10,841 nt of DNA, from assembly GCA_003695555.1 (NCBI GenBank), contig RFIU01000276.1, positions 1-10,841 on the forward strand, read 5' to 3'. Shown here piece by piece: positions 1 to 6,673 of the stretch; position 1 is the first letter of the stretch, and every line of letters begins with the position of its first letter. Source of the stretch: Alphaproteobacteria bacterium. Lineage in GTDB: Bacteria > Pseudomonadota > Alphaproteobacteria > Sphingomonadales > Rhodothalassiaceae. Below the pieces are notes generated by a model. That model worked only from the letters and a program-made list of their open reading frames with translations. It ran no database searches and was not told the DNA's origin. A program made the position numbers and the translations under genes.

Positions 1-617
1 TCGTAACGGCCCGTCAATGTCCACATGCGGCTGCCACCGAAGCCGTCCGGCACCGCAAGGCGGGCCTGGAAGCGTCCTCGCGTCTCGTCAATGTCGAGGA
101 GTGACAACCGATAGTCGGCCGCCACCTCGCCGTTCGCGTCCACCGGCAGAGCAAAAGGACGAAAGCCGGAAAGCGTCACCCGCACCGGCGCACCCTCCAG
201 ACGATCGCCGATGAGGGCGGCCAGACGCTGCGCGAGCCGGGCGCGAGAGACATGACGGCCGGCGCGACGAACCGTTACCCGCCCGTCGCCGACTTCATAG
301 CCCGAATGGCCGGCGCGTGAGAGCGCGCGCTGGACATCCGCGAGCGAAAGCACCACGCTGGCCCCTGGCGCCGGCGCATCGGCCACCACCAGACCGGAAA
401 TCTCCAGCGGCGCCCCGGGAACCAGGTCGCCGAGACGAATGACTCGATCGTTCGTCTCGACGTCCGAACGTACTTGAAGGCGAAGCACGCTTGGATCGCC
501 TGAAGGAGTGCCCGAAGATGCCTCGCCGTCCCCCGCCGGAGTGGCCCGTGCCGGAAGAGCGGCAAGCAAAAAGGCGATGAAGAGGACGGAAATAACGGTT
601 CGCGCAATCATCGACAT
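1..617 (-). CDS. flgA: FlgA, flagellar basal-body P-ring formation chaperone (partial, 3' end outside window)
   Basis: FlgA is a periplasmic chaperone that helps FlgI assemble into the P ring around the rod. The minus-strand frame stays open from an ATG at 617 to the left edge: 205 codons with no stop, so the C-terminal part is missing. The N-terminus is a clear Sec signal peptide, MSMIARTVISVLFIAFLLAA followed by LPARA, with likely cleavage after ARA. The mature part has the FlgA-like segment VIRLGDLVPGAPLEISGLVV (about residues 60-80). The C-terminal SAF domain expected in the family would lie beyond the edge. Two starts are possible: ATG at 617 and ATG at 611. An AAGGAG motif sits 3 bases from the first and 9 bases from the second, so 611 fits spacing better and the protein may be two residues shorter. 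The gene lies 46 bases after flgG on the same strand, in the usual flgF-flgG-flgA order. Confidence 0.93.
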   Translation of the reverse strand, partial: MSMIARTVISVLFIAFLLAALPARATPAGDGEASSGTPSGDPSVLRLQVRSDVETNDRVIRLGDLVPGAPLEISGLVVADAPAPGASVVLSLADVQRALSRAGHSGYEVGDGRVTVRRAGRHVSRARLAQRLAALIGDRLEGAPVRVTLSGFRPFALPVDANGEVAADYRLSLLDIDETRGRFQARLAVPDGFGGSRMWTLTGRY

Positions 618-663
618 GGTCTCCTTCGGTCAGACGCGCCGCAAGATACGGGGGCGGCTCTGC

Positions 664-1449
664 CTACCGCAGGTTGTTGACGGTGTTCAGCATCTCGTCG
701 GAGCTCTGGATCACTCGTGAATTGAGCTCATAAGCCCGCTGGGCGGTGATCAGTGACGTGATCTCGCGCACCGCATCGACGTTCGAGCGCTCAAGATAGC
801 CCTGTTCGATCGAGCCGAAGCCGGGCGTGCCCGGGGTCGCCACCGTTGCCGGCCCCGACGCCTGTGTCTCGCGGAAAAGGTTCGAGCCGATCGCCTCCAG
901 CCCCGCCTCATTGGCGAAGGTGGCAAGATCGATCTGCCCGACCACCTGCGGATTGACCTGTCCGTCGAGCTTGACCTGCACCTCGCCTTCGCTGTTGACC
1001 GTCACGTCCACCGCTTCCTGCGGAATGGTGATCCCGGGCAGTACGACGAAACCGTCATTGGTGACGATCTGGCCGGTCTGATCGATCTGGAAGGAACCGG
1101 CACGGGTATAGACCTCGTCACCATTGGGAAGCTGGACCCGGAAATAGCCGCGGCCGTTGATCGCCAGATCCAGCGGATTTTCGGTCCGCTCCAGCGAACC
1201 CTGACCCGAGATGCGATAGACGCCGGCCGCACGTACGCCGACGCCGACCTGGATGCCGGAGGGCACGACCGTTCCCTGAGCAGTCGAGTTCGCCCCGACC
1301 CGCTCGATCGACTGATAGAGCAGGTCCTGGAATTCGGCACGGCGACGCTTGAAGCCGGTGGTATTGAGGTTGGCGATATTGTTCGAGATCACCTCGACAT
1401 TGAGCTGCTGAGCCATCATGCCCGTGGCCGCGATACTCAAGGCTTTCAT
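664..1449 (-). CDS. flgG: FlgG, flagellar distal rod protein
   Basis: FlgG polymerises into the distal rod, the part of the drive shaft that crosses the peptidoglycan and outer membrane. The 261-residue product matches the family's usual length of about 260. The N-terminal rod signature is visible at about residues 17-36 (VEVISNNIANLNTTGFKRRR). It is followed by FlgG-type features: a NPLDLAINGRGYF core motif near residue 92, YTRAGSF soon after, and a C-terminal helix with YLERSNVDAVREITSLITAQ and RAYELNSRVIQSSDEML, typical of rod and hook proteins. There is no cleavable signal, as expected for export by the flagellar type III system. AAGGAG lies 9 bases before the ATG. It follows flgF by 61 bases and shares its direction, so both probably use the sigma-54 promoter upstream of flgF. 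Confidence 0.99.
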   Translation of the reverse strand: MKALSIAATGMMAQQLNVEVISNNIANLNTTGFKRRRAEFQDLLYQSIERVGANSTAQGTVVPSGIQVGVGVRAAGVYRISGQGSLERTENPLDLAINGRGYFRVQLPNGDEVYTRAGSFQIDQTGQIVTNDGFVVLPGITIPQEAVDVTVNSEGEVQVKLDGQVNPQVVGQIDLATFANEAGLEAIGSNLFRETQASGPATVATPGTPGFGSIEQGYLERSNVDAVREITSLITAQRAYELNSRVIQSSDEMLNTVNNLR

Positions 1450-1510
1450 CTCATCTCACTCCTTCATCTCGGGCTTTTCACGATTGCCCCGGTTCATGGT
1501 CTGCGGCGGC

Positions 1511-2254
1511 TCACGCCTGGACGCTCGGCAGGCGTTCGATGGCCCGTTCCTCGACCCTGTTGCCGGTCTCGACCGAGCGTTGCATCGCCTGATAGGCGCG
1601 CAGCACCTGGATCATCTTCGTCATCTCGACGATCGGCTTGACATTGGATGCCTCCAACGCCCCCTGAACGATGCGGAAATCCTGTTCCGCATCCTTCGGC
1701 TCGTCGGAACTGGCGAGCAGCGTATTGCCGCGTCGTTCCAGCTTCTTCTCGTCGTCGAACTGGACGATACGAAGCTGGGCGATCGGCCCTTGAGCCCCGT
1801 GCAGGACACCCGCCTCATCGATTCGGATGTCGGTGTCCTCGGGTGCCAGCACGATCGGCTGATCTCCGGCATCCAGAACTTTCTCACCGCTCGGCAGGAT
1901 CAGCTCGCGATCGCCATTGAGCTGAAAAGAGCCGAAGCGCGTGTAATAGGTGTTGCCGTCCCTGCCCTCGACGGTGAAGAACCCCTTCCCCTTGATTGCG
2001 AGATCCAGGGGGTTGCCCGTTACCTCGATCGGACCTTCGGCCATGTCCCGGAAAAGACCATCGACGACGACGAAATGAATCCGGCGAAGCTGGCCCGGCT
2101 GACTGCCCGGCATCTCATAAACTTCGTCACGAAACCGTGCGCGCTCGGCCTTGAAGCCGACGGTGGAGGAATTGGCGATATTGCTGGCCACCACATCCAT
2201 TCTTTGGCGCATGGCCTGCTGGTGAGCCAATCCGACGGCGAGCATCACGTTCAT
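1511..2254 (-). CDS. flgF: FlgF, flagellar proximal rod protein
   Basis: FlgF is a proximal rod subunit exported by the flagellar type III system. The product is 247 residues from the start chosen here. It has the N-terminal rod motif MDVVASNIANSSTVGFKAER (about residues 19-38), the core NPLDLAIKGKGFFTVEGRDG with YYTRFGSFQLN after it, and the C-terminal helix VEMTKMIQVLRAYQAMQRSV. The open frame extends upstream to a GTG at 2278. I chose ATG at 2254 because GAGGAG (2264-2269) sits 9 bases before it and because the resulting N-terminus MNVMLAVGLAHQQ fits rod proteins; the extra MEREEKQS would be an odd extension. The ATG at 2245 is a weaker alternative. It is the first gene of the leftward unit. 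Confidence 0.98.
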   Translation of the reverse strand: MNVMLAVGLAHQQAMRQRMDVVASNIANSSTVGFKAERARFRDEVYEMPGSQPGQLRRIHFVVVDGLFRDMAEGPIEVTGNPLDLAIKGKGFFTVEGRDGNTYYTRFGSFQLNGDRELILPSGEKVLDAGDQPIVLAPEDTDIRIDEAGVLHGAQGPIAQLRIVQFDDEKKLERRGNTLLASSDEPKDAEQDFRIVQGALEASNVKPIVEMTKMIQVLRAYQAMQRSVETGNRVEERAIERLPSVQA

Positions 2255-2263
2255 GGACTGCTT

Positions 2264-2269
2264 CTCCTC
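2264..2269 (-). promoter_or_regulatory. Ribosome binding site deciding the flgF start
   Basis: GAGGAG on the minus strand is followed by 9 bases and then ATG at 2254. It lies inside the extra coding stretch that the upstream GTG at 2278 would imply, which argues against that longer start. Confidence 0.75.
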
Positions 2270-2340
2270 ACGTTCCACCGTTTCCGGATGCGCCTGGGGG
2301 TAGAGAATTTCTGTCGCGTCCGGTCGATCGCCCTCCTCAC

Positions 2341-2357
2341 AAGCAATTGACGTGCCA
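2341..2357 (-). promoter_or_regulatory. Sigma-54 (RpoN) promoter for flgF-flgG-flgA
   Basis: Read on the minus strand, this is TGGCACGTCAATTGCTT. It matches the sigma-54 consensus TGGCAC-N5-TTGCW completely, with the -24 GG at 2356-2355 and the -12 GC at 2344-2343, exactly 12 bases apart. Transcription would start near 2331, giving a leader of about 77 bases before the flgF ATG. Sigma-54 promoters need an AAA+ activator, and in alphaproteobacterial flagellar systems this is usually FlbD. I did not identify an enhancer site with confidence. Confidence 0.9.
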
Positions 2358-2385
2358 GATGCTGCGACCGGGAGTGCAAGACGGC

Positions 2386-2424
2386 TTAACCGCCTGTTTC
2401 CATGGGGTGGGGATCATTAACCAT
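2386..2424. promoter_or_regulatory. Two CtrA-like half-sites in the flgF/fliL divergent region
   Basis: TTAACC occurs at 2386-2391 and TTAACCAT at 2417-2424. TTAACCAT is a known alternative CtrA motif in alphaproteobacteria, and TTAACC is the half-site of TTAA-N7-TTAAC. They lie upstream of the leftward sigma-54 promoter and about 235-275 bases before fliL, so which gene they serve is unclear. Such short motifs also occur by chance, but TTAA is rare in DNA this GC-rich. Confidence 0.45.
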
Positions 2425-2550
2425 CGGGGTTGAAGAAGGACATTCCCACCCTCAAGGGCGGTCGGACGAAGAATGGATATGCCGCCCCTCGGCAAGCTTT
2501 TCCGACCTGCCGGTCTTTCCGGCTCGGCCGTTTCGCGCCGCTCGATCGGC

Positions 2551-2586
2551 TTACCACTTATTAATCTTCTGACTGTTAACTATAGC
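2551..2586 (+). promoter_or_regulatory. AT-rich promoter-like stretch upstream of fliL
   Basis: This short AT-rich island in GC-rich surroundings contains TTAC-N6-TTAA (2551-2564), one base short of a standard CtrA spacing, the palindrome GTTAAC (2575-2580) and a -10-like TATAGC (2581-2586). It lies about 75 bases before the preferred fliL start and is the most likely place for the fliL-fliM promoter. Early flagellar genes such as fliL-fliM are CtrA-controlled in Caulobacter; applying that here is inference. Confidence 0.4.
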
Positions 2587-2646
2587 CACGCGGCGGGTTC
2601 GGCCTGCGCCTCGCACGATGGACGAGGCGGCGCGCGCAGTAAAAAC

Positions 2647-2651
2647 GGGAG
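2647..2651 (+). promoter_or_regulatory. Ribosome binding site deciding the fliL start
   Basis: GGGAG lies 8 bases before the ATG at 2660. The upstream in-frame ATG at 2618 has no Shine-Dalgarno sequence in front of it, so 2660 is preferred. Confidence 0.7.
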
Positions 2652-2659
2652 CCTATCGC

Positions 2660-3208
2660 ATGGCGGACGAAGACGACGATCTGCTCGAGGATGCAGAAGG
2701 AGAGGCGCCGGTTCCGAAGCGTCTCAGCGGCAAGAAGATCGTCATGATCGGCGGCGCGGCGATCGTGCTGCTCGCGCTCATCGGAAGCGGCGCCATGATG
2801 CTCTTCGGCGGCGGCGAGCATGAGCAGCCGGCGGCCGAGGAGCAGACCGGGCACGGCGAGGAAGGGGGCGAGGGCGAGCACCCGGCGGAACCCGAGAAGA
2901 TCGAGGTGATCTTCATCGACCTGCCGGACATGGTCGTCAATCTGAATACCGGTGAACGCCAGCCACGCTATTTGCGCGCCAAGATCAGCATCGAAGTGGA
3001 TCGCGAAAGTTCCCGCAAGGCGATCGAAGAACAGCTTCCCCGTGTACTCGACGATTTTCAGGTCTATCTACGCGAGATGCGGATCGAGGATCTCAACGGT
3101 TCTGCCGGACTCTATCGACTGAAGGAAGAACTGCTGCGGCGTCTCAATACGACGCTGGCCCCGGTTCAGGTGAAGGACGTCCTGTTCCGGGAGATGCTGG
3201 TCCAGTGA
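2660..3208 (+). CDS. fliL: FliL, flagellar basal-body-associated protein
   Basis: FliL is a single-pass inner-membrane protein that sits with the stator units and supports torque and stator stability. From the ATG at 2660 the product is 182 residues. Order of parts: a short acidic cytoplasmic tail (DEDDDLLEDAEGE), a basic KRLSGKK just before the membrane, one TM segment at about residues 25-47 (IVMIGGAAIVLLALIGSGAM), a charged Glu/His/Gly linker, then the periplasmic FliL domain with DLPDMVVNLNTGERQPRYLR and LPRVLDDFQVYLREMRIEDL. It ends in VKDVLFREMLVQ, typical of FliL C-termini. The frame could start 14 codons earlier at 2618, but GGGAG favours 2660. It heads a plus-strand unit with fliM 42 bases downstream. 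Confidence 0.97.
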   Translation: MADEDDDLLEDAEGEAPVPKRLSGKKIVMIGGAAIVLLALIGSGAMMLFGGGEHEQPAAEEQTGHGEEGGEGEHPAEPEKIEVIFIDLPDMVVNLNTGERQPRYLRAKISIEVDRESSRKAIEEQLPRVLDDFQVYLREMRIEDLNGSAGLYRLKEELLRRLNTTLAPVQVKDVLFREMLVQ

Positions 3209-3250
3209 TGACCGCGCCGGCAGGCGAACCACAATGATGGCGGAAGAGTG

Positions 3251-4408
3251 ATGGCCGACGAACCCGAGAATACCGAAGGCATGAGCGAAGAAGAGGCAAT
3301 GGCCGCCGAATGGGCGGCAATGGCCGAATCCGATCTCGACGAAGAAGATGAAGGCGGTGACGACGAAGCCGCCGCGGCTGCCGGTGCGGAGGGAGAAGAG
3401 GGCGAGGATCTCGACGAATTCGGCGCGCGGGTACCGGGCCGGGTTCTCGACCAGGAAGAGATCGACAGCCTGCTCGGCTTCGACGGCGATGAAGACGAGG
3501 GTGAGGCCCAAGGCATCCAGGCCCTGATCAACAGCGGCCTCGTCACCTATGAACGTCTGCCGATGCTCGACATCATCTTCGACCGGATGGTCCGGATGAT
3601 GTCCACATCGCTGCGCAACTTCACCTCCGACAATATCGAGGTCAGCCTCGACAATATCACCTCGGTTCGTTTCGGCGACTATCTGAACTCGATCCCGCTG
3701 CCGGCCATGCTTGCCGTCTTCCGGGCAGAGGAATGGGACAATTACGGCCTGCTGACCGTCGATTCCTCGCTGATCTACTCGATCGTCGATGTGCTTCTCG
3801 GCGGCCGGCGGGGCACCGCGCCGATGCGCATCGAAGGCCGTCCCTACACGACCATCGAACAGACCCTCGTCGAACGCATGATCGCGGTCGTGCTGAAGGA
3901 TATGTCGGCCGCCTTCGAGCCTCTCTCGCCGGTCAATTTCACTTTCGACCGGCTGGAAACCAATCCGCGCTTCGCGACCATCGCCCGGCCGCCGAATGCG
4001 GCGATCCTGATCAAGCTCAGGGTGGACATGGAGGACCGCGGCGGAAGACTGGAGCTGCTCTATCCCTATGCGACGCTCGAACCGGTGCGTGAACTGCTCC
4101 TGCAGCGCTTCATGGGTGAGAAGTTCGGCCGCGACACGATCTGGGAAACCCATCTTGCCACCGAACTCTGGCACGCCGATTTCGAACTGCGCGCCGTCCT
4201 CGGCGAACAGATCATGAGCCTGAAGGAAGTCATGAATCTGGAGGTCGGCCAGACCATCGTCTTCAACGTCAAGGCAGAAGACCCGGTCGAGATGCGTTCC
4301 GGCGACGTGACGATGGTGAAGGGAGCCATGGGACGGGCCGGCCAGCATGTGGCGATCCAAGTAGAGGAGAGCCTGATCCAACGCCGCAAACCCAAGGCGG
4401 CGGCATGA
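3251..4408 (+). CDS. fliM: FliM, flagellar motor switch protein
   Basis: FliM is the C-ring protein that binds CheY-P and contacts FliG and FliN to set rotation direction. The product is 385 residues, longer than the roughly 330 of enteric FliM because of an acidic, Ala-rich N-terminal extension (about residues 4-60). The CheY-docking peptide DQEEIDSLLGFD therefore sits at 67-78 rather than at the extreme N-terminus. The middle domain follows, with DIIFDRMVRMMSTSLRNFTS and the GGRRG loop at 184-188, then EGRPYTTIEQTLVERM. The C-terminal SpoA-type domain occupies about 300-375. GTG at 3248 is directly before the ATG; I chose the ATG at 3251, with GGAAG close upstream. An AAEWAAMAESD stretch at about 18-28 resembles the N-terminal peptide of FliN. 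Confidence 0.99.
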   Translation: MADEPENTEGMSEEEAMAAEWAAMAESDLDEEDEGGDDEAAAAAGAEGEEGEDLDEFGARVPGRVLDQEEIDSLLGFDGDEDEGEAQGIQALINSGLVTYERLPMLDIIFDRMVRMMSTSLRNFTSDNIEVSLDNITSVRFGDYLNSIPLPAMLAVFRAEEWDNYGLLTVDSSLIYSIVDVLLGGRRGTAPMRIEGRPYTTIEQTLVERMIAVVLKDMSAAFEPLSPVNFTFDRLETNPRFATIARPPNAAILIKLRVDMEDRGGRLELLYPYATLEPVRELLLQRFMGEKFGRDTIWETHLATELWHADFELRAVLGEQIMSLKEVMNLEVGQTIVFNVKAEDPVEMRSGDVTMVKGAMGRAGQHVAIQVEESLIQRRKPKAAA

Positions 4409-4459
4409 GGCCGGCAAAACGGATGCATCCCATGAACGGACAGGATCGCGGAGGCCGAG

Positions 4460-4936
4460 ATGCACGGCATCAATGACTGGTCGGCGCTTCTCTTCGATAT
4501 CGGCACGATCGCCCTGATGCTGGCGGTACTCGTCGCCTGCTTCATCGTCTATCGCCGCCTAGAGGCGGTGCGCCAGAGCCAGCGCGAACTCGGCGAGCTG
4601 GTCGAACGGCTCGAACGTGCCGGAACCAGCGCACAGGCCGCGATCGAAAATCTTTGCGGACAGGCCTCGCACATCGGTGAACGGCTCGAAGGCCACATCG
4701 CCACCGGCCGCGGCCTGAAGGATGAGCTGACGGCTATCGTCCAGTCGGGAACGGCGCTTGCCGAACGCCTGGAGATCCTGCTGACCGAGCGCCGACGAGA
4801 AGTCGTCGATCAGCTTCGGATGGATCGGCCGGAAACGGATGCCGACTCTGAAGACAACATCCCGTCCACCGATCGCGATCCGGCACCAGCGCAGGCACGA
4901 ATCGCTCTGCTGGATGCATTGAAGGAGGCACGATGA
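4460..4936 (+). CDS. Small one-TM coiled-coil protein, DUF6468-like, flagellar cluster accessory
   Basis: The function is unknown. The 158-residue product has one N-terminal TM segment (about residues 9-30, LFDIGTIALMLAVLVACFIV). A long helical, heptad-like region follows (about 31-115, with RRLEAVRQSQRELGELVERL), and then an acidic, Pro-containing tail ending LLDALKEAR. The layout suggests an inner-membrane anchor with a cytoplasmic coiled coil. I recognise it as resembling the DUF6468 family, found in alphaproteobacterial flagellar clusters beside fliM; this is from memory and no search was run. GGAGG lies 5 bases before the ATG. It starts 51 bases after fliM, and its stop codon overlaps the start of the MotE-like gene in ATGA, so the two are probably translated together and may act together. 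Confidence 0.75.
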   Translation: MHGINDWSALLFDIGTIALMLAVLVACFIVYRRLEAVRQSQRELGELVERLERAGTSAQAAIENLCGQASHIGERLEGHIATGRGLKDELTAIVQSGTALAERLEILLTERRREVVDQLRMDRPETDADSEDNIPSTDRDPAPAQARIALLDALKEAR

Positions 4937-5721
4937 TGAAGCTCCGAGCCCCGGTTTACCGTTCGCGCGGGAAAGGACGGCTCTACGAGCCCCATGGTGC
5001 TCCCTCCCCCTTTGCCGGTCGTCTTCTGCCGCTGTTGATGGTGCTGCTCGCGATTTTCCTCAGCTACAGGGTCGAACGGCTGCTTTCCGCCTTTGGAATT
5101 TCCGCTTTCGACAGCCCTTCGGTCCACGCCGAGGAGAGCCCGCCCGAGGCGAAAGATGCCAGCAATGATAAGGAAGGGCAGACAGGTGCCGCTGGCCATG
5201 AGGCCGGACCATCAGATGCTGATTCCGGTCAGACGGCCAGGGAGAATGCCGCTTCGCCGATGGAGGGTTCCCGCCTTTCCCGTTCCGAGCGCGATATCGT
5301 CCAGGATCTGCGCAAACGACGTGAGGATCTGGTCGAGCGTGAAAACCGGGTGGCGCTGCGCGAGCAGCTTCTCGCCGCGACCGAACGGCGGATCAAGAAC
5401 GAGCTCGACGAGCTGAAGCGGGTCAAGCAGGAAATCCGCGCTTTGCTCGCCGAACAGGATGCCAAGCAGAATGAAAAGCTGCGCTCGCTGGTGAAGGTCT
5501 ATGAGACGATGAAGCCGAAGGATGCCGCTCGCATCTTCGAGCGGCTGGACATGAAGATTCAGATCTCGGTCGCGCGCCAGATGAAGGAGGCGAAAATGGC
5601 GGCCCTGCTCGCCAACATGAACCCGGAAGCGGCCCGCAAGCTGACCACGGAGCTTGCAACGCCACGCAAGGTGCCCGATCTCGACGCGATTCTGGAGGGA
5701 AAGAAGAGCGCCGCTCAGTAG
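4933..5721 (+). CDS. motE: MotE-like protein with MgtE N-terminal-type domain
   Basis: MotE of rhizobia is described as a chaperone for the stator-linked protein MotC. This 262-residue protein has the same layout. It has a basic N-terminus, one TM or uncleaved signal at about residues 30-45 (LLPLLMVLLAIFLS), and a low-complexity acidic linker (about 65-110). A strong charged coiled coil spans about 115-185. A C-terminal MgtE_N-like domain follows (about 186-245), with VYETMKPKDAARIFERLDMK and MAALLANMNPEAARKLTTEL. Paired ATG codons at 4933 and 4936 follow AAGGAGG; the second has the better 7-base spacing, so the protein may start one residue later. No motC is visible, so the partner here may differ. 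The family is a safe call; the exact role and symbol are less so. Confidence 0.85.
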   Translation: MMKLRAPVYRSRGKGRLYEPHGAPSPFAGRLLPLLMVLLAIFLSYRVERLLSAFGISAFDSPSVHAEESPPEAKDASNDKEGQTGAAGHEAGPSDADSGQTARENAASPMEGSRLSRSERDIVQDLRKRREDLVERENRVALREQLLAATERRIKNELDELKRVKQEIRALLAEQDAKQNEKLRSLVKVYETMKPKDAARIFERLDMKIQISVARQMKEAKMAALLANMNPEAARKLTTELATPRKVPDLDAILEGKKSAAQ

Positions 5722-5793
5722 CAGGAGTCGAGAGGACCGTGCCCGGCGAGGAGGATCTCTCACGCACGCAGGCTTTTCCTTTTTCTGCAGGAA

Positions 5794-5813
5794 GCGCTTT
5801 CGAAGAAAAGCGC
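5794..5813 (+). repeat. Stem-loop after the motE-like gene, possible weak terminator
   Basis: GCGCTTT (5794-5800) and AAAGCGC (5807-5813) form a perfect 7-base-pair stem with a 6-base loop. It is followed by AAAAATCTG, not a T run, so it is not a classic intrinsic terminator for the plus strand. It may stabilise the 3' end or help pausing. Confidence 0.4.
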
Positions 5814-5838
5814 AAAAATCTGTCGATCCTAATCAGAA

Positions 5839-5853
5839 TTAACGGGCCGTTTA
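5839..5853 (+). promoter_or_regulatory. CtrA-like box (TTAA-N7-TTTA) upstream of cheZ
   Basis: TTAACGGGCCGTTTA matches the CtrA consensus TTAA-N7-TTAA with correct spacing and one mismatch in the second half. The overlapping TTTACA (5850-5855) resembles a -35 element, as in CtrA-activated promoters where the box overlaps -35. The -10 region (around 5872-5877, TAAAGC) is poor. It lies about 155 bases before the cheZ ATG. Confidence 0.45.
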
Positions 5854-6005
5854 CAAGGATCGGTTAGCAAGTAAAGCTGCAAGATTTCGATCTGCCCACG
5901 GAATTTTCGCAGGCGGATGGAAATGTCGAATTCGCGCTTGCCGGCAGACAGGCTGACTGCCTGTAGGGAACGCAAGCGCAAGACGGCTGGAACGGGGTAC
6001 GGCGA

Positions 6006-6659
6006 ATGGTGGAACGAACGGTACTTTCCCTTGAAGAGCGGATCGCGGCCCTGCGGGACCGTCATGGGGACAGCCTTCCTCTTGACAGACTTGCCCATGT
6101 GGTCGGCGAACTGATGCAGGGCCTCACCCCCCATGAGGAGAAGCTTCAAGAACAGATGGCGCGGGAATTGCGCGATCTACTCGCCTTCATCGAACGTGCC
6201 AAGTCCGAGATTGTCGCCATTCGCCCGAAGACGATGTCCAGCCGGCGTCTGCCCGGTGCGCGCGAAGAGATCGACGCTGTCGTCGCCCATACGGAAGAAG
6301 CCGCCGGCCGCATCATGGATGCCGCCGAACGCCTCGGAGAGATTGCCGAACAGGTTACCGAAGAACCCCTGCAAGCAGGGCTGCAGGAGATCTCGACCGA
6401 AATCTTCGAAGCTTCCAGTTTCCAGGACATCACTGGTCAGCGCCTGACCAAGGTGATGGGCATCCTGCAGCATGTCGAGGAACGTCTTGCTTCGCTTGCC
6501 GAAGCGATCGGAGACGAGGAGATCGAGGAAGAGGACACCGACGCGCTTGACGAGAGCGGCGAGGTCGTCAACGAGGAAGCTCTGACTCACGGCCCGCAGC
6601 TCGACGGAAAGGGGAACAGCCAGGCGGAGATCGACGCCCTGCTGGCCGATTTCGACTGA
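6006..6659 (+). CDS. cheZ: CheZ, CheY-P phosphatase
   Basis: CheZ speeds loss of phosphate from CheY-P, ending the switching signal to FliM. The 217-residue product is close to the usual 210-220. It is almost all helix, as expected for the long four-helix bundle. The active-site motif is FQDITGQRLTK: Asp141 and Gln145 match the essential Asp143 and Gln147 of the E. coli enzyme. An acidic linker (about 165-190) leads to a C-terminal peptide, SQAEIDALLADFD (205-217), the expected CheY-docking tail. This tail is very close to the DQEEIDSLLGFD peptide of FliM in the same window. The ATG at 6006 has only a weak CGGGG upstream at 8 bases. It opens a second plus-strand unit and is followed by the MotB-like pair. 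Confidence 0.95.
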   Translation: MVERTVLSLEERIAALRDRHGDSLPLDRLAHVVGELMQGLTPHEEKLQEQMARELRDLLAFIERAKSEIVAIRPKTMSSRRLPGAREEIDAVVAHTEEAAGRIMDAAERLGEIAEQVTEEPLQAGLQEISTEIFEASSFQDITGQRLTKVMGILQHVEERLASLAEAIGDEEIEEEDTDALDESGEVVNEEALTHGPQLDGKGNSQAEIDALLADFD

Positions 6660-6673
6660 ATGACCGCCGGCAT

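Larger units (their letters stand above)
5722..6005. other. Intergenic region between the fliL-motE unit and cheZ
   Basis: No gene is supported here. The stretch holds a short stem-loop (5794-5813), a CtrA-like box (5839-5853) with TTTACA inside it, and an AT-richer centre. It is the most likely place for one transcription unit to end and a second to begin. Confidence 0.6.

Noticed and set aside
275..607. Minus-strand open frame overlapping flgA
   Set aside because: A different frame through the same DNA gives a signal peptide and FlgA-like sequence; this one is Arg/Ser-rich shadow sequence.
1418..2350. Plus-strand open frame of 310 codons opposite flgF
   Set aside because: It overlaps flgF, which is certain, and its product shows no domain.
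2600..2615. Possible plus-strand sigma-54 promoter for fliL (GG-N10-GC)
   Set aside because: The GG and GC spacing is right, but several conserved positions differ (CGGCCTG and TCGCA), and such spacing is frequent by chance in GC-rich DNA.
2618..2659. Upstream ATG at 2618 as the fliL start
   Set aside because: No Shine-Dalgarno sequence precedes it, while GGGAG sits 8 bases before the ATG at 2660.
2473..2823. Plus-strand open frame across the fliL promoter region and start
   Set aside because: It runs out of frame through fliL, is Arg-rich like a shadow translation, and has no ribosome site.
3068..4465. Long open frame (465 codons) on the minus strand opposite fliM
   Set aside because: Its product has no family features and lies exactly antisense to a certain fliM; long antisense frames are expected in GC-rich codon usage.
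5829..6149. Minus-strand open frame across the cheZ upstream gap
   Set aside because: It overlaps cheZ, shows no family features and lacks a good ribosome site.
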